From an uncultured Bradyrhizobium sp. (GTDB lineage: Bacteria > Pseudomonadota > Alphaproteobacteria > Rhizobiales > Xanthobacteraceae): a stretch of 64,000 nt of DNA. The translations under genes and the position numbers were made by a program. Below the pieces are notes generated by a model. That model worked only from the letters and a program-made list of their open reading frames with translations. It ran no database searches and was not told the origin of the DNA. Positions 28,643-37,496 of the stretch are shown here, piece after piece (the first letter of the stretch is position 1; each line of letters begins with the position of its first letter). Where the stretch lies: assembly GCF_947648125.1 (NCBI RefSeq), contig NZ_CANSMR010000002.1, positions 654,988 through 718,987 on the forward strand, given 5' to 3'.

Positions 28643-29188
28643 TCACCGATTATGCACGTCGGGCCGCGGGTCGGAGACGAACCCGTCGCGGTTCGGCATC
28701 TTGACGGCGGCGAGCGACTTCGCGTCGAGCACCGCGTTGGCGGGGACGACGCCGTTGAGGCTGAGGATGTAGGCGGACACCGCGTAGACGTCCTCATTGC
28801 TCAGCGACTGCGGCGCGTTCTGCGGCATCGCGCGGCGGATGTAGTCGAACAAGGTCGGAGCATAGGGCCAATAGCTGCCGACGGTACGGATCGGCTTAGG
28901 GCTCGCCAGCGTGCCCTGCCCGCCGACCAAGCGGTCGCCGACGCCGCCCTGCCCGCTGTCGCCATGGCACGCCACGCATTGCTCGCTGAACACGATGCGG
29001 CCGCGTTCGACGTTGCCGCTGCCCGGCGGCAGGTTGGAGCCGTCACGGCCGATATCGATGTTCCAGCCGGCGATCTCCGCAGGCGTCGCGACGCGGCCGA
29101 TGCCGTAGCGCTCCTCGGCATGAACAGCTGCGCCGAGCATCGCGATCGCGCCGGCCAGCAGTGCGGGTTTGAGCTTACGCCTGGGCAT
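28643..29188 (-). CDS. soxD: c-type cytochrome, sulfite dehydrogenase subunit
   Basis: 181 residues with a signal peptide (ALLAGAIAMLGAAVHA). One heme site CVACH at ~70-74 and a distal Met in RRAMPQNAPQSLSNEDVYAV. It begins 14 bases inside the end of soxC, so the two are translationally coupled and this is the electron acceptor of the molybdenum subunit. It is about half the length of the two-heme SoxD of Paracoccus and has only one CxxCH, so SorB-like naming is also possible. Confidence 0.8.
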   Translation of the reverse strand: MPRRKLKPALLAGAIAMLGAAVHAEERYGIGRVATPAEIAGWNIDIGRDGSNLPPGSGNVERGRIVFSEQCVACHGDSGQGGVGDRLVGGQGTLASPKPIRTVGSYWPYAPTLFDYIRRAMPQNAPQSLSNEDVYAVSAYILSLNGVVPANAVLDAKSLAAVKMPNRDGFVSDPRPDVHNR

Positions 29189-30452
29189 TGGTCACCTCGC
29201 CATTCGCATCGATGCGCCAGGGCCAGATCGCGTTGTTATGGTAGAAGGAGTTGAGACCGCGCACCGCCACCAATTCCGCCAACGTCGGCTGCACGTAGCC
29301 AGTTTCGTCGATGGCGCGGCTCTGGATCACGGCGGGAGTGCCGTCCCAGTGCCAGGGCAAGCGGAAGCGCGTGAGCGCGCGCGTCAGCACCGGCTCCTGA
29401 AGCTCCGCCTGCTGCCAGCTCTTGCCCTCGTCGAGCGAGATCTCGACGCTCTTGATCTTGCCGTGGCCGCTCCAGGCTATCCCGGTGATCTCGTGAAAGC
29501 CGTGCGTGGTCAGCTTCTGCCCGCCGGACGGCCGCGTGATGATCGACTTGGCCTCCATGTAGAAGGTGAATTCGCGCGACGTACCGTCCGGCATCGGGTC
29601 GGTGTATTTCGAGGTCTCCTCGCGCGAATAGGCCGGCTCGGCGACCACCTTGAGCCGGCGCAGCCATTTCACGTTCATGTTGCCCTCGAAGCCCGGCAGC
29701 AACAGGCGCAGCGGATAGCCCTGCTGCGGACGCAGCCGCTCGCCGTTCTGGCTGTAGACCAGCATGGCGTCGTCGAGGCACTTCTCGATCGGGATCGAGC
29801 GCGTCAACGCGGCGGCATCGGCGCCTTCGGCGACGATCCATTTGGCGCCCGCCTGCAGGCCGGCTTCGTCCAGCACAGTCTTCAGCGGCACGCCGGTCCA
29901 TTCCGCGCAGCTCAGCAGGCCGACGAGGTCAGAAGCCGTCTTGCCGTAGGGCTTGGTGTAGACTGGATTGCCGGAGCACTCGAGGAAGTGAATGCGCGAC
30001 TGCGACGGAAAGCGGCGGATGTCCTCCATCGTGAACACCAGCGGGCGATCGACCATGCCGTGCAACATCAGCCGATGCTCGGCCGGATCGATGGTCGGCA
30101 CGCCGCCATGGTGCCGTTCGTAGAACAGGCCGTTCGGCGTGATGATGCCGTCGAGCTCCTGCAACGGCGTGCGGCCCGACGCGGAGATGTATTGCGGCAG
30201 CGTCTTCGAGATGTTCTTGACGACGCCCTTCTCGTGAACCGATGGCGTGCCATAGGGCTGGCTTCCCATCGGGTCGCCGGGCGCTTTCATCCATTCCGGC
30301 ACGTTGGGCGGAAGATTATTCCCCTGTTCGGCAAGCGCGGTAGAACCGGCAACTCCAGATATCGCGGAGCCACCGGCCAGTGCTGCGCCCGCCTGAAGGA
30401 ATCGCCTGCGAGACGCCTCTCGCACGCGCTTGTCCGTCGTGTGTTCGCTCAT
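29175..30452 (-). CDS. soxC: Sulfite dehydrogenase molybdenum subunit, SoxC type
   Basis: 425 residues from ATG 30452 with AGAGGAAAA upstream. Tat signal SRRRFLQAGAALAGGSAIS sends the folded molybdoenzyme to the periplasm. The molybdenum-ligating Cys is in RIHFLECSGNPVY. The sulfite-oxidase core and the C-terminal dimerisation domain (ITGIAWSGHGKIKSVEISLD) are both complete. Oxidises sulfite or a Sox carrier-bound sulfane sulfur and passes electrons to the cytochrome encoded next. No soxXAYZB genes are nearby, so sulfite detoxification is more likely than full thiosulfate oxidation. Confidence 0.88.
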   Translation of the reverse strand: MSEHTTDKRVREASRRRFLQAGAALAGGSAISGVAGSTALAEQGNNLPPNVPEWMKAPGDPMGSQPYGTPSVHEKGVVKNISKTLPQYISASGRTPLQELDGIITPNGLFYERHHGGVPTIDPAEHRLMLHGMVDRPLVFTMEDIRRFPSQSRIHFLECSGNPVYTKPYGKTASDLVGLLSCAEWTGVPLKTVLDEAGLQAGAKWIVAEGADAAALTRSIPIEKCLDDAMLVYSQNGERLRPQQGYPLRLLLPGFEGNMNVKWLRRLKVVAEPAYSREETSKYTDPMPDGTSREFTFYMEAKSIITRPSGGQKLTTHGFHEITGIAWSGHGKIKSVEISLDEGKSWQQAELQEPVLTRALTRFRLPWHWDGTPAVIQSRAIDETGYVQPTLAELVAVRGLNSFYHNNAIWPWRIDANGEVTNAQA

Positions 30453-30666
30453 CGACGTTTTCCTCTGACGTTGCGAGGTGCAGCCTAGCACCAAACGGCC
30501 GAGGCGAGGCAATGATCCAGCGCGCAGAGCTGCGTCGCCTGTTGCGCGCGACTCGCGCGCGGGCAGCAAGCGCTGCGCGAGGCCCCTCTCGCATCTTCGA
30601 CAGCCGAGCCCATCGCCCTGGCGGAGATCGACGCCGATCACCGCCCGCGCGCGCTTCCATGGTTGT

Positions 30667-31137
30667 TTACATCTGCTCGCCGGGTAATGCGCTGGCCTGC
30701 TTCACCCAGCCGACGAACTGGATTTCGTCGAGCTGATCGTTCTCACGAATGTTGAGGTAACGTGTATGCTGCTGCTTGGACTCCCCCGGCGGGACAGGGC
30801 GCAGCGATGCACCGCGAAAGAAGGCAACCTTGACGTAGTTTGTGAACGTATGGATGCCGAGAAACCAGCCTTGGCCTTCAATGCCATAAAGCGGTGAGTT
30901 CCACTTCACCGCCTTTTGCACTTCGGGGATGGTGCGCACGATCAGCGCGTCGAGGTTGCGCCCGAGGTCGCGTTTCCAGCCCGGCATCGCCGCGATATAG
31001 GCCTGCACCGGGGCATCCCCATAACCCTTCGCAATCTGTGGATTGCCGCCCGCGAGGAGACGCGGCTGGGCGGCGCCCCGCTTGGCCGTGACCTTCTTTG
31101 CGATCTTCGTCGGCGTCTTGGATGTGTTGCCGGCCAT
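30667..31137 (-). CDS. DUF1801 / YdhG-like protein
   Basis: 156 residues from ATG 31137 (MAGNTSKTPTKIAKK). A Lys-rich N-terminus is followed by the DUF1801 fold: VQAYIAAMPGWKRDLGRNLD, VQKAVKWNSPLYGIEGQGWF, LNIRENDQLDEIQFVGWVKQ. These small proteins resemble bacterial frataxin-like folds and are of unknown biochemical role. Single gene. Confidence 0.85.
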   Translation of the reverse strand: MAGNTSKTPTKIAKKVTAKRGAAQPRLLAGGNPQIAKGYGDAPVQAYIAAMPGWKRDLGRNLDALIVRTIPEVQKAVKWNSPLYGIEGQGWFLGIHTFTNYVKVAFFRGASLRPVPPGESKQQHTRYLNIRENDQLDEIQFVGWVKQASALPGEQM

Positions 31138-31375
31138 TGTGCCTACTCTCCATACGTTCGCGGATGATCCGCTCCGCAGCGCGAGCGGTGCAGGCAAGGA
31201 GCGGTCTGTGCAGGACAGCAAGATCAGCGCCCGCAAATGTTCGCAGCCCTTGCGGCCGCAACGCACGCCAGGCAAACGATATCATATCGATCACGCTCCG
31301 ACGCTGTGGTTGTCGGCTGCGCTTGGTCACGGCGGCGGATCGACGCGCGTGATCTTGCGCCCTACAACCCGGCGC

Positions 31376-32332
31376 CTAGCCGGTCACCGGCGGGGTGCCA
31401 TGGGTGTGGAACGATTCGATCGTCTTCAACCCCCAGGCCTGGCCCTTCTTGCGCTCCTCCTCGGTCCACACGATCGGCTTCCAGTCCGGCGCGAGGATCA
31501 GGCGGGCTCCGGCGTTGGCGACCTCGACGCGATTGCCGCCGGGTTCATAGACATACAGGAAGAAGGTCTGCTGGATCGCGTGCTTGTGCGGCCCGGTCTC
31601 GATATGCACGCCGTTTTCGAGGAAGATATCCGCGGCGCGCAAGATCTCCTCGCGGCTGTCCAGCGCGTAGGTCACGTGATGGAAACGTCCCATCTTGCCG
31701 TAATGATCGCGCGTATAGGCGAAGTCGTAGCTCTTGTTCGACATCGTCATCCACATCGCCGCTTCCGTGCCGTCGTTGAGCACGATCTGCTCGGTGGTGC
31801 GGCATCCCAGGTAATTCTCGAAGAACAGGCGATTGGCCTTGATGTCGACCGCAAGGCAATTGAGATGGTCGAGCCGGCGGACGTTGACGCCGCGCGCCGG
31901 AAAGCGCTGCGCCTGGTTCTTCAACGCGGGCTTCAGCTCGGCCGGCGCCTCGTACCATTCGGTCTCGTAATAGAGCTCGATGACATGGCCATCGGGATCG
32001 CGGCAGCGGAATGCCGGTCCCTGCCCCATGTCACCTTCGATCCAGCCGATGTCGAAGCCCGAGCCTTTCAGCGCGGCGACGCGGCGTTCGAGCGCCTGTG
32101 GACTGCGCGCCCGCAGCGCCATGTGCTCCATGCCTGATGTCTTCGACGCGGTGAGCTTCAGCGAGTAACGCTCGTAATCGTCCCAGCCGCGCAGATAGAC
32201 CGACTCGCCCTGGCGGCCACTGACGGTCATGCCCATGACATCGACGAAGAACTTCAGGCTCTCGTCCGGCTTCGGCGTCAGCAGCTCCATGTGCCCGAGA
32301 TGAGCGAGATCGAAGATCGGTTCCGGCTGCAT
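31376..32332 (-). CDS. Extradiol (catechol 2,3-type) dioxygenase, VOC family
   Basis: 318 residues, the length of two-domain type I extradiol dioxygenases. Iron ligands are visible as H156 (RRLDHLNCLAVD), H219 (GRFHHVTYALD) and E270 (GGNRVEVANAG). The N-terminal VOC repeat (LAHLGHMELLTPKPDESLKF) has no metal site, as expected. It cleaves a catechol-type ring next to the hydroxyls; the substrate is unknown because no other aromatic-pathway genes are adjacent. A dyad operator lies ~72 bases upstream. Confidence 0.88.
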   Translation of the reverse strand: MQPEPIFDLAHLGHMELLTPKPDESLKFFVDVMGMTVSGRQGESVYLRGWDDYERYSLKLTASKTSGMEHMALRARSPQALERRVAALKGSGFDIGWIEGDMGQGPAFRCRDPDGHVIELYYETEWYEAPAELKPALKNQAQRFPARGVNVRRLDHLNCLAVDIKANRLFFENYLGCRTTEQIVLNDGTEAAMWMTMSNKSYDFAYTRDHYGKMGRFHHVTYALDSREEILRAADIFLENGVHIETGPHKHAIQQTFFLYVYEPGGNRVEVANAGARLILAPDWKPIVWTEEERKKGQAWGLKTIESFHTHGTPPVTG

Positions 32333-32403
32333 GGACGGTCTCCTTCCGCGACGCCGCCCGATCGACGGCTTTCCGCCCTGGCGAGCGAGCTTCGGTGCGC
32401 CGA

Positions 32404-32421
32404 TTTGTACTAGTGTACAAA
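32404..32421. promoter_or_regulatory. Dyad operator TTTGTAC-TAGT-GTACAAA
   Basis: Seven-base perfect arms around a 4-base spacer, 72-89 bases upstream of the dioxygenase start, in a short gap with no other gene start. The symmetry suits a GntR or TetR family repressor, but no regulator gene is adjacent. Confidence 0.5.
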
Positions 32422-32489
32422 GGATTAGGTCTCGTCAACAAAATGTTGCCCCCGGAAACTGCGGCACCCGTTGAGGCCAACGTCCGTGC

Positions 32490-32675
32490 CTAGCCCTTCG
32501 ACACCATCACCGGTGCCGGTCCGTGCGGCCGGGACAGGGTCGCCGACACGGTCAGCGCAACGGCAAGCGCGCATACCATGCAGAGCTTCATCCGCGCGGT
32601 GCGGCGATCGGTCATCGGCAGGAAGAAGAAGAACGCGATTGCCAGAACGAGAAGCGCATTCACGAGAATGTACAT
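32490..32675 (-). CDS. Small two-TM hypothetical protein
   Basis: 61 residues from ATG 32675 with GGAGGG upstream. Two hydrophobic helices (MYILVNALLVLAIAFFFFLP and MVCALAVALTVSATL) are separated by a basic loop (TDRRTARMK). No family is recognised. Good ribosome site and normal codon use support it as real. Confidence 0.55.
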   Translation of the reverse strand: MYILVNALLVLAIAFFFFLPMTDRRTARMKLCMVCALAVALTVSATLSRPHGPAPVMVSKG

Positions 32676-32770
32676 GGCGGAGCCCTCCTGTTGCGTATCA
32701 ACAAGATGGCCGGCGCTCGCGCGCCATTCCGTGGCTGAAATCACATATTGAAAGCGGCAGAGGCCGGCGG

Positions 32771-34687
32771 TCAGGCGACCGAGACGGCCTTCTCGCGATG
32801 CGACGACAAAAGCTTGCGGATTTCGACATCCGGCACGGGCCGGCTGAACAGATAGCCCTGCATCTCGGTACAGCCGAGAATACGAAGCAGACTACGCTGC
32901 TGCTCCGTCTCGACGCCCTCCGCGGTCGTCGTCATGTCGCTCGCGGCGGCAATGTTCACGACGGCCTGAACGATCGTGGACGACGCGCCGGTCCCGGTGA
33001 GATCCTTGATGAAGGCGCGATCGATCTTGATCTTGTCAAAGGGGAAGCGCTGCAGATAGCTCAGCGAGGAATAGCCGGTGCCGAAATCGTCGAGCGCGAT
33101 CCGGACACCGAGCTCGCGCAGCTGATGCAGGATATCGAGCGCAGCATCGTCGTCGCGGATCAACACCGCCTCAGTGATCTCGAGCTCGAGCCGCGAAGGC
33201 GCGAGCCCCGACGCTGCGAGCGCGGCGGCGATGTTGAGCGCCAGCGTCTGGCTCTTGAACTGAATCGGCGACACGTTGACCGCGACGTTGATGTGATCCG
33301 GCCAGTTCACCGCTTCCCGGCACGCGGTGTTGAGCACCCAGTGCCCGAGATCGTTGATCAGGCCGGTATCCTCGGCGACCGGGATAAAATCTGCCGGCGA
33401 GATGGTGCCGCGTTCGGGATGCCGCCAGCGCACCAGTGCCTCGCAGCAGCTCACCCTGCCGTCCTCGAGATGGAGCAGCGGCTGATAATGCAGCTCGAAG
33501 CTGCTGTCGGCGATGGCCTGGCGCAATTCCAGTTCGAGGCTGCGCCGCGCCTTGGCCCGCGCATCCATGCCGGTTTCGAAGAACCGGTAGGTCCGGCGGC
33601 CATCGCTCTTCGCACCATAGAGCGCGAGGTCGGCGTTGCGCAGCAATTGATCGAGGTCGAGGCCATCGGTGGGCGCGACCGCGATGCCGATGCTGGCGTC
33701 GGTCGTGATCAGGTGGCCGCTGCAATCGATCGGCTGGCGGATGGTCTGATAGATCGCAGCCAGCAGCTGCATGGTCTCGGTCTGGTCGCGGACCGCAGTC
33801 TGGATCACGGCAAACTCGTCGCCGCCGAGCCGCGCCGCGACATCGGTCTCCCCGACGCAGGAGCGCAGGCGTCCGGCGATTGCCCTCAGCAGTTCGTCGC
33901 CGATCTGATGGCCGAGCGCGTCGTTGACGCTCTTGAACTCATCGATGTCGATATACATGACCGCGAGCTGCTCGTCCGGCCGGATCGCGTTCAACGCCTG
34001 CTCGAGGCGCTGGCGGAACAGCAGGCGGTTGGGCAGATCGGTCAGCGCATCATAGTGCGCCATATGCGCGATCTTGTTCTCGGTGCGCGTCCGCTCGGTG
34101 ACGTCCTCGATGGTCGCCACCCATCCGCCCTCCGGCAGCGGCTTGTTGACGATCTCGATCGCCCGCCCGCCCGGCGCGTCGGTCAGCTGACGCGTCGCCT
34201 TGCCGAGCTTCACATTGCGGATGATGGCATCGCAGAACGCGTCGACGTCGCCATCGAACGAGCCGGTCTCCTGTCGGTGCGCGATCAGCCGCTGCATGGT
34301 GCAGCCGGGCTTCGCGACATCGGGCGAGAGCCCGAACATCTCGATGTAGGGACGGTTGCAGATGATGATGCGCGCCGACGCATCGTAAAGCACGAGCCCC
34401 TGCGGAATGTTGTCCACTGCGGTCATGAGATTGCAACGTTCCGTGGCGAGCCGCGCGTCGGAGATTTCATGCCGCTTCAGCAACAGGAAGACGATCACGG
34501 CCATGATCGCAAAGGCCGCCATCAGCAGGCCTTCGCGCTCGCTCCACTGCGCGGTCACACTTCCGAACAGGCTGCCGACCAGCAGGCCGGCACAGAACGC
34601 CAGCCCCTTGGTCGAGCCGGCGTCGGCATTTCCTGACGATGAATTGCGGTGTTCGATGCGCACGCTGATCTCTCCCGGGCGCGGCAT
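32771..34687 (-). CDS. GGDEF-EAL protein with PAS domain (c-di-GMP turnover)
   Basis: 638 residues. Two TM helices (LAFCAGLLVGSLFGSVTA, LLMAAFAIMAVIVFLLL), a PAS domain (~85-200), GGDEF domain with intact RLGGDEFAV, then EAL domain with intact CCEALVRW and DDFGTGYSSL. Both catalytic signatures are present, so it could make and break cyclic di-GMP; the net activity cannot be read. The conserved HYDALTDLPNR after the PAS is the usual GGDEF entry. Single gene on the membrane, sensing by PAS. Confidence 0.93.
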   Translation of the reverse strand: MPRPGEISVRIEHRNSSSGNADAGSTKGLAFCAGLLVGSLFGSVTAQWSEREGLLMAAFAIMAVIVFLLLKRHEISDARLATERCNLMTAVDNIPQGLVLYDASARIIICNRPYIEMFGLSPDVAKPGCTMQRLIAHRQETGSFDGDVDAFCDAIIRNVKLGKATRQLTDAPGGRAIEIVNKPLPEGGWVATIEDVTERTRTENKIAHMAHYDALTDLPNRLLFRQRLEQALNAIRPDEQLAVMYIDIDEFKSVNDALGHQIGDELLRAIAGRLRSCVGETDVAARLGGDEFAVIQTAVRDQTETMQLLAAIYQTIRQPIDCSGHLITTDASIGIAVAPTDGLDLDQLLRNADLALYGAKSDGRRTYRFFETGMDARAKARRSLELELRQAIADSSFELHYQPLLHLEDGRVSCCEALVRWRHPERGTISPADFIPVAEDTGLINDLGHWVLNTACREAVNWPDHINVAVNVSPIQFKSQTLALNIAAALAASGLAPSRLELEITEAVLIRDDDAALDILHQLRELGVRIALDDFGTGYSSLSYLQRFPFDKIKIDRAFIKDLTGTGASSTIVQAVVNIAAASDMTTTAEGVETEQQRSLLRILGCTEMQGYLFSRPVPDVEIRKLLSSHREKAVSVA

Positions 34688-35035
34688 CGTTACGCAGCAC
34701 TGATGGAAAGGTCGTTACAACTCGCAGTTAGCAATCGGTTACACGATACCTGGAGACAGAACGTAACACATCGCGCCGAGACTCCCGTAAACCTACGGAG
34801 CCGCCGATGCCTCCGCGGAAATGGTGAATCCCGCCTTAACGGAAAGACCACGAAACAAGCCCGGCTGTGCCGGAAAGCGACGATTTCGCCGCCGATGCAC
34901 GCGACGATGCGCAATCTCGCGGCACGATAGAAACAAATCGTCACCGGGAAGGTGTAGATTTAGCCGATGTGCAACCCCGGCGATTTAACGGTTTTTCCAA
35001 ACCCGGGCGCGCATATTGGTCCGGACATTTAGATT
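34688..35035. other. Gap with no recognised gene
   Basis: 348 bases between the divergent GGDEF-EAL and HerA-like genes. It is richer in A/T than its neighbours and presumably holds both promoters. No hairpin with a T tract and no convincing small ORF is seen. Confidence 0.5.
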
Positions 35036-36811
35036 TTGCCAACGAGCCAGGCTGGAACTGTGACATCCTTCGGACGTGTGATCTCTGTACGCGGCTCGCA
35101 GGCCCGGGTTGGGCTGCTGGTTGGCGGCCAGATGCAGCTTTCAGAAATGCGCGCGACGGTCGGCCGGTTCGTCAGTATCCGCTGCGCGAGCTCGGTCATC
35201 GTCGCCATGATCACCGAAGTGACGTGCGAGAACCTGCCGCCGTCCGACGAATACATGGCGACCGCCTCGGTCGACCTGCTCGGCGAAATCCTCGGCGGCG
35301 ACCGCCCGAAATTCCAGCGCGGTGTCACGCACTATCCGACCATCGGCGACAGCACCGATCTGATCACGAACCAGGAGCTGCGCACGGTCTATGCGCCGAG
35401 CGGCTCGGACCAGATCAATGTCGGCACGCTGCAGCAGGATCGTTCGGTGATCGCCTATGTCGACGTCGAGGAAATGCTGTCCAAGCACTTCGCGGTGCTC
35501 GGCTCGACCGGCGTCGGCAAATCCACCGGCGTGTCGCTGCTGCTGAACGAGATCCTGAAGTCGCGGCCGAACTTGCGCATCTTCCTGCTCGACGTGCACA
35601 ACGAATACGGCCGCTGCTTCGGCGAGCGCGCACAGGTGCTCAACCCGAGAAACCTGAAGCTGCCGTTCTGGCTGTTCAACTTTGAAGAGGTCGTTGACGT
35701 GCTGTTCGGCGGCCGGCCCGGCGTGCCCGAAGAGCTCGACATCCTCGCCGAAGTGATTCCGATGGCGAAGGGCATCTACACCCAGTACCAGAACTCGGAC
35801 CGGGTCGGCCTCGGACTGAAGCGCGTCGACCCCAAGCAGGTCGGCTACACCGTCGATACGCCGGTGCCCTATCGCCTGGTCGACCTGATCTCGCTGATCG
35901 ACGAGCGCATGGGCAAGCTGGAGAACCGCTCCTCACGCATCATCTATCACAAGCTGATCTCGCGCATCGACGCGGTGCGCAACGATCCGCGCTACGCCTT
36001 CATGTTCGACAACGCCAATGTCGGCGGCGACACCATGGCCGAGGTGATCAGCCATCTGTTCCGCCTGCCCGCCAACGGCAAGCCGATGACCATCATGCAG
36101 CTCGCGGGTTTCCCCGTCGAGGTGGTGGATTCCGTGGTGTCGGTGCTGTGCCGCATGGCGTTCGATTTCGGGCTGTGGAGCGACGGCGTCTCGCCGATGC
36201 TGTTCGTCTGCGAGGAAGCGCACCGCTACGCCTCCGCCGACCGCAATATCGGCTTCGGACCGACCCGCAAGGCGGTGTCGCGCATCGCCAAGGAAGGCCG
36301 CAAATACGGTGTCTATCTCGGCCTGATCACTCAGCGTCCGGCCGAGCTCGACGCGACCATCATCTCCCAGTGCAACACGCTGTTCACGATGCGGCTTGCC
36401 AACGACCGCGACCAGGCGCTGCTGCGCTCCGCGGTGTCGGATGCCGCTGCCAACCTGCTGTCGTTCGTGCCCTCGCTCGGCACCCGCGAAGTGCTGGCGT
36501 TCGGCGAAGGCGTGGCGCTGCCGACCCGGCTGCGCTTCAAGGAGGTGCCGCCGCACCAGTTGCCGCGCGGCGAGGCCACCATCGCAACGGTGCCGTCGGT
36601 CACCGCCGGCCATGACATGCATTTCGTCAGCGCCGTGCTGGAGCGCTGGCGCGGCGCCACCTCGCATCGCGATTCGCCGAGCGGTGACGCCAACTTCAAC
36701 GCTCCGACGCAGGCGCCGCGTACCATGGCGCCCGCCGAAGCGCCGATGCTGCAGCCGTCAATGGGCCTCGATCCGGACCGCTTCTCGCTCCTGAAGAAGC
36801 CACTGCGCTGA
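35036..36811 (+). CDS. HerA-like (DUF87) ATPase
   Basis: 591 residues. The N-terminal HAS-barrel-like part (GRVISVRGSQARVGLLVGGQ) precedes an FtsK/HerA ATPase: Walker A LGSTGVGKSTGVSLLLNEIL, Walker B MLFVCEEAHRYA, then LITQRPAELDATIISQCNTL (sensor and Arg region). Start is TTG 35036 (or GTG 35060, eight codons later). HerA works as a hexameric DNA translocase with the nuclease NurA in archaea; no nuclease gene is adjacent here. The C-terminal ~45 residues are Pro/Ala-rich and probably disordered. Confidence 0.88.
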   Translation: MPTSQAGTVTSFGRVISVRGSQARVGLLVGGQMQLSEMRATVGRFVSIRCASSVIVAMITEVTCENLPPSDEYMATASVDLLGEILGGDRPKFQRGVTHYPTIGDSTDLITNQELRTVYAPSGSDQINVGTLQQDRSVIAYVDVEEMLSKHFAVLGSTGVGKSTGVSLLLNEILKSRPNLRIFLLDVHNEYGRCFGERAQVLNPRNLKLPFWLFNFEEVVDVLFGGRPGVPEELDILAEVIPMAKGIYTQYQNSDRVGLGLKRVDPKQVGYTVDTPVPYRLVDLISLIDERMGKLENRSSRIIYHKLISRIDAVRNDPRYAFMFDNANVGGDTMAEVISHLFRLPANGKPMTIMQLAGFPVEVVDSVVSVLCRMAFDFGLWSDGVSPMLFVCEEAHRYASADRNIGFGPTRKAVSRIAKEGRKYGVYLGLITQRPAELDATIISQCNTLFTMRLANDRDQALLRSAVSDAAANLLSFVPSLGTREVLAFGEGVALPTRLRFKEVPPHQLPRGEATIATVPSVTAGHDMHFVSAVLERWRGATSHRDSPSGDANFNAPTQAPRTMAPAEAPMLQPSMGLDPDRFSLLKKPLR

Positions 36812-36909
36812 CGTCATTATGGCAGGGCGCCGATGCGCCTTGCGCCCAAGCCGTCATCCACTATGGTTTCGCGTGACGCCGCGTCCCCGCGGCACGCCGG
36901 AACCATCTC

Positions 36910-37488
36910 ATGACGCAGCCGACCGCAAAACGCTTCCCGACGCCCGCTCTCGACAAGCTCCCCGAGGACATCCGCACCCGCATCCTGGCGGTGCAAGAGA
37001 AGTCCGGCTTCGTGCCGAACGTATTCCTTACGCTGGCCTACCGCCCCGACGAGTTTCGCGCGTTCTTTGCCTATCACGACGCACTGATGGAAAAGGACTC
37101 CGGTCTCTCCAAGGCCGAGCGCGAGATGATCGTGGTGGCGACCAGCGCCGCCAACCAGTGCCAGTATTGCGTGATCGCCCATGGCGCGATTCTGCGCATC
37201 CGCGCCAAGAGCCCTGAGATCGCCGACCAGATCGCGATCAACTACCGCAAGGCCGACATCACGCCGCGGCAGCGCGCGATGCTCGATTTCGCCATGAAGG
37301 TCAGCCGCGCGGCCGAGGAGGTCTCGGAGGCGGACTTTACGGCGCTCGCGACCCACGGCTTCAGCGACGACGACGCCTGGGATATCGCCGCGGTCGCGGC
37401 CTTCTTCGCGCTTTCGAACCGGCTTGCGAACGTCACCGGCATGCGGCCGAACCCTGAGTTCTACATGCTCGGCCGCCAGCCGAAATAG
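36910..37488 (+). CDS. Peroxidase-related AhpD-like protein
   Basis: 192 residues of the carboxymuconolactone decarboxylase/AhpD fold. The redox pair is in NQCQYCVIAHG (C-x-x-C followed three residues later by His). EREMIVVATSAAN and the C-terminal FFALSNRLANVTGMRPNPEF belong to the peroxidase-related subgroup. Such proteins reduce peroxides or alkylhydroperoxide partners; the electron donor here is unknown. Confidence 0.85.
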   Translation: MTQPTAKRFPTPALDKLPEDIRTRILAVQEKSGFVPNVFLTLAYRPDEFRAFFAYHDALMEKDSGLSKAEREMIVVATSAANQCQYCVIAHGAILRIRAKSPEIADQIAINYRKADITPRQRAMLDFAMKVSRAAEEVSEADFTALATHGFSDDDAWDIAAVAAFFALSNRLANVTGMRPNPEFYMLGRQPK

Positions 37489-37496
37489 AGGACGCC

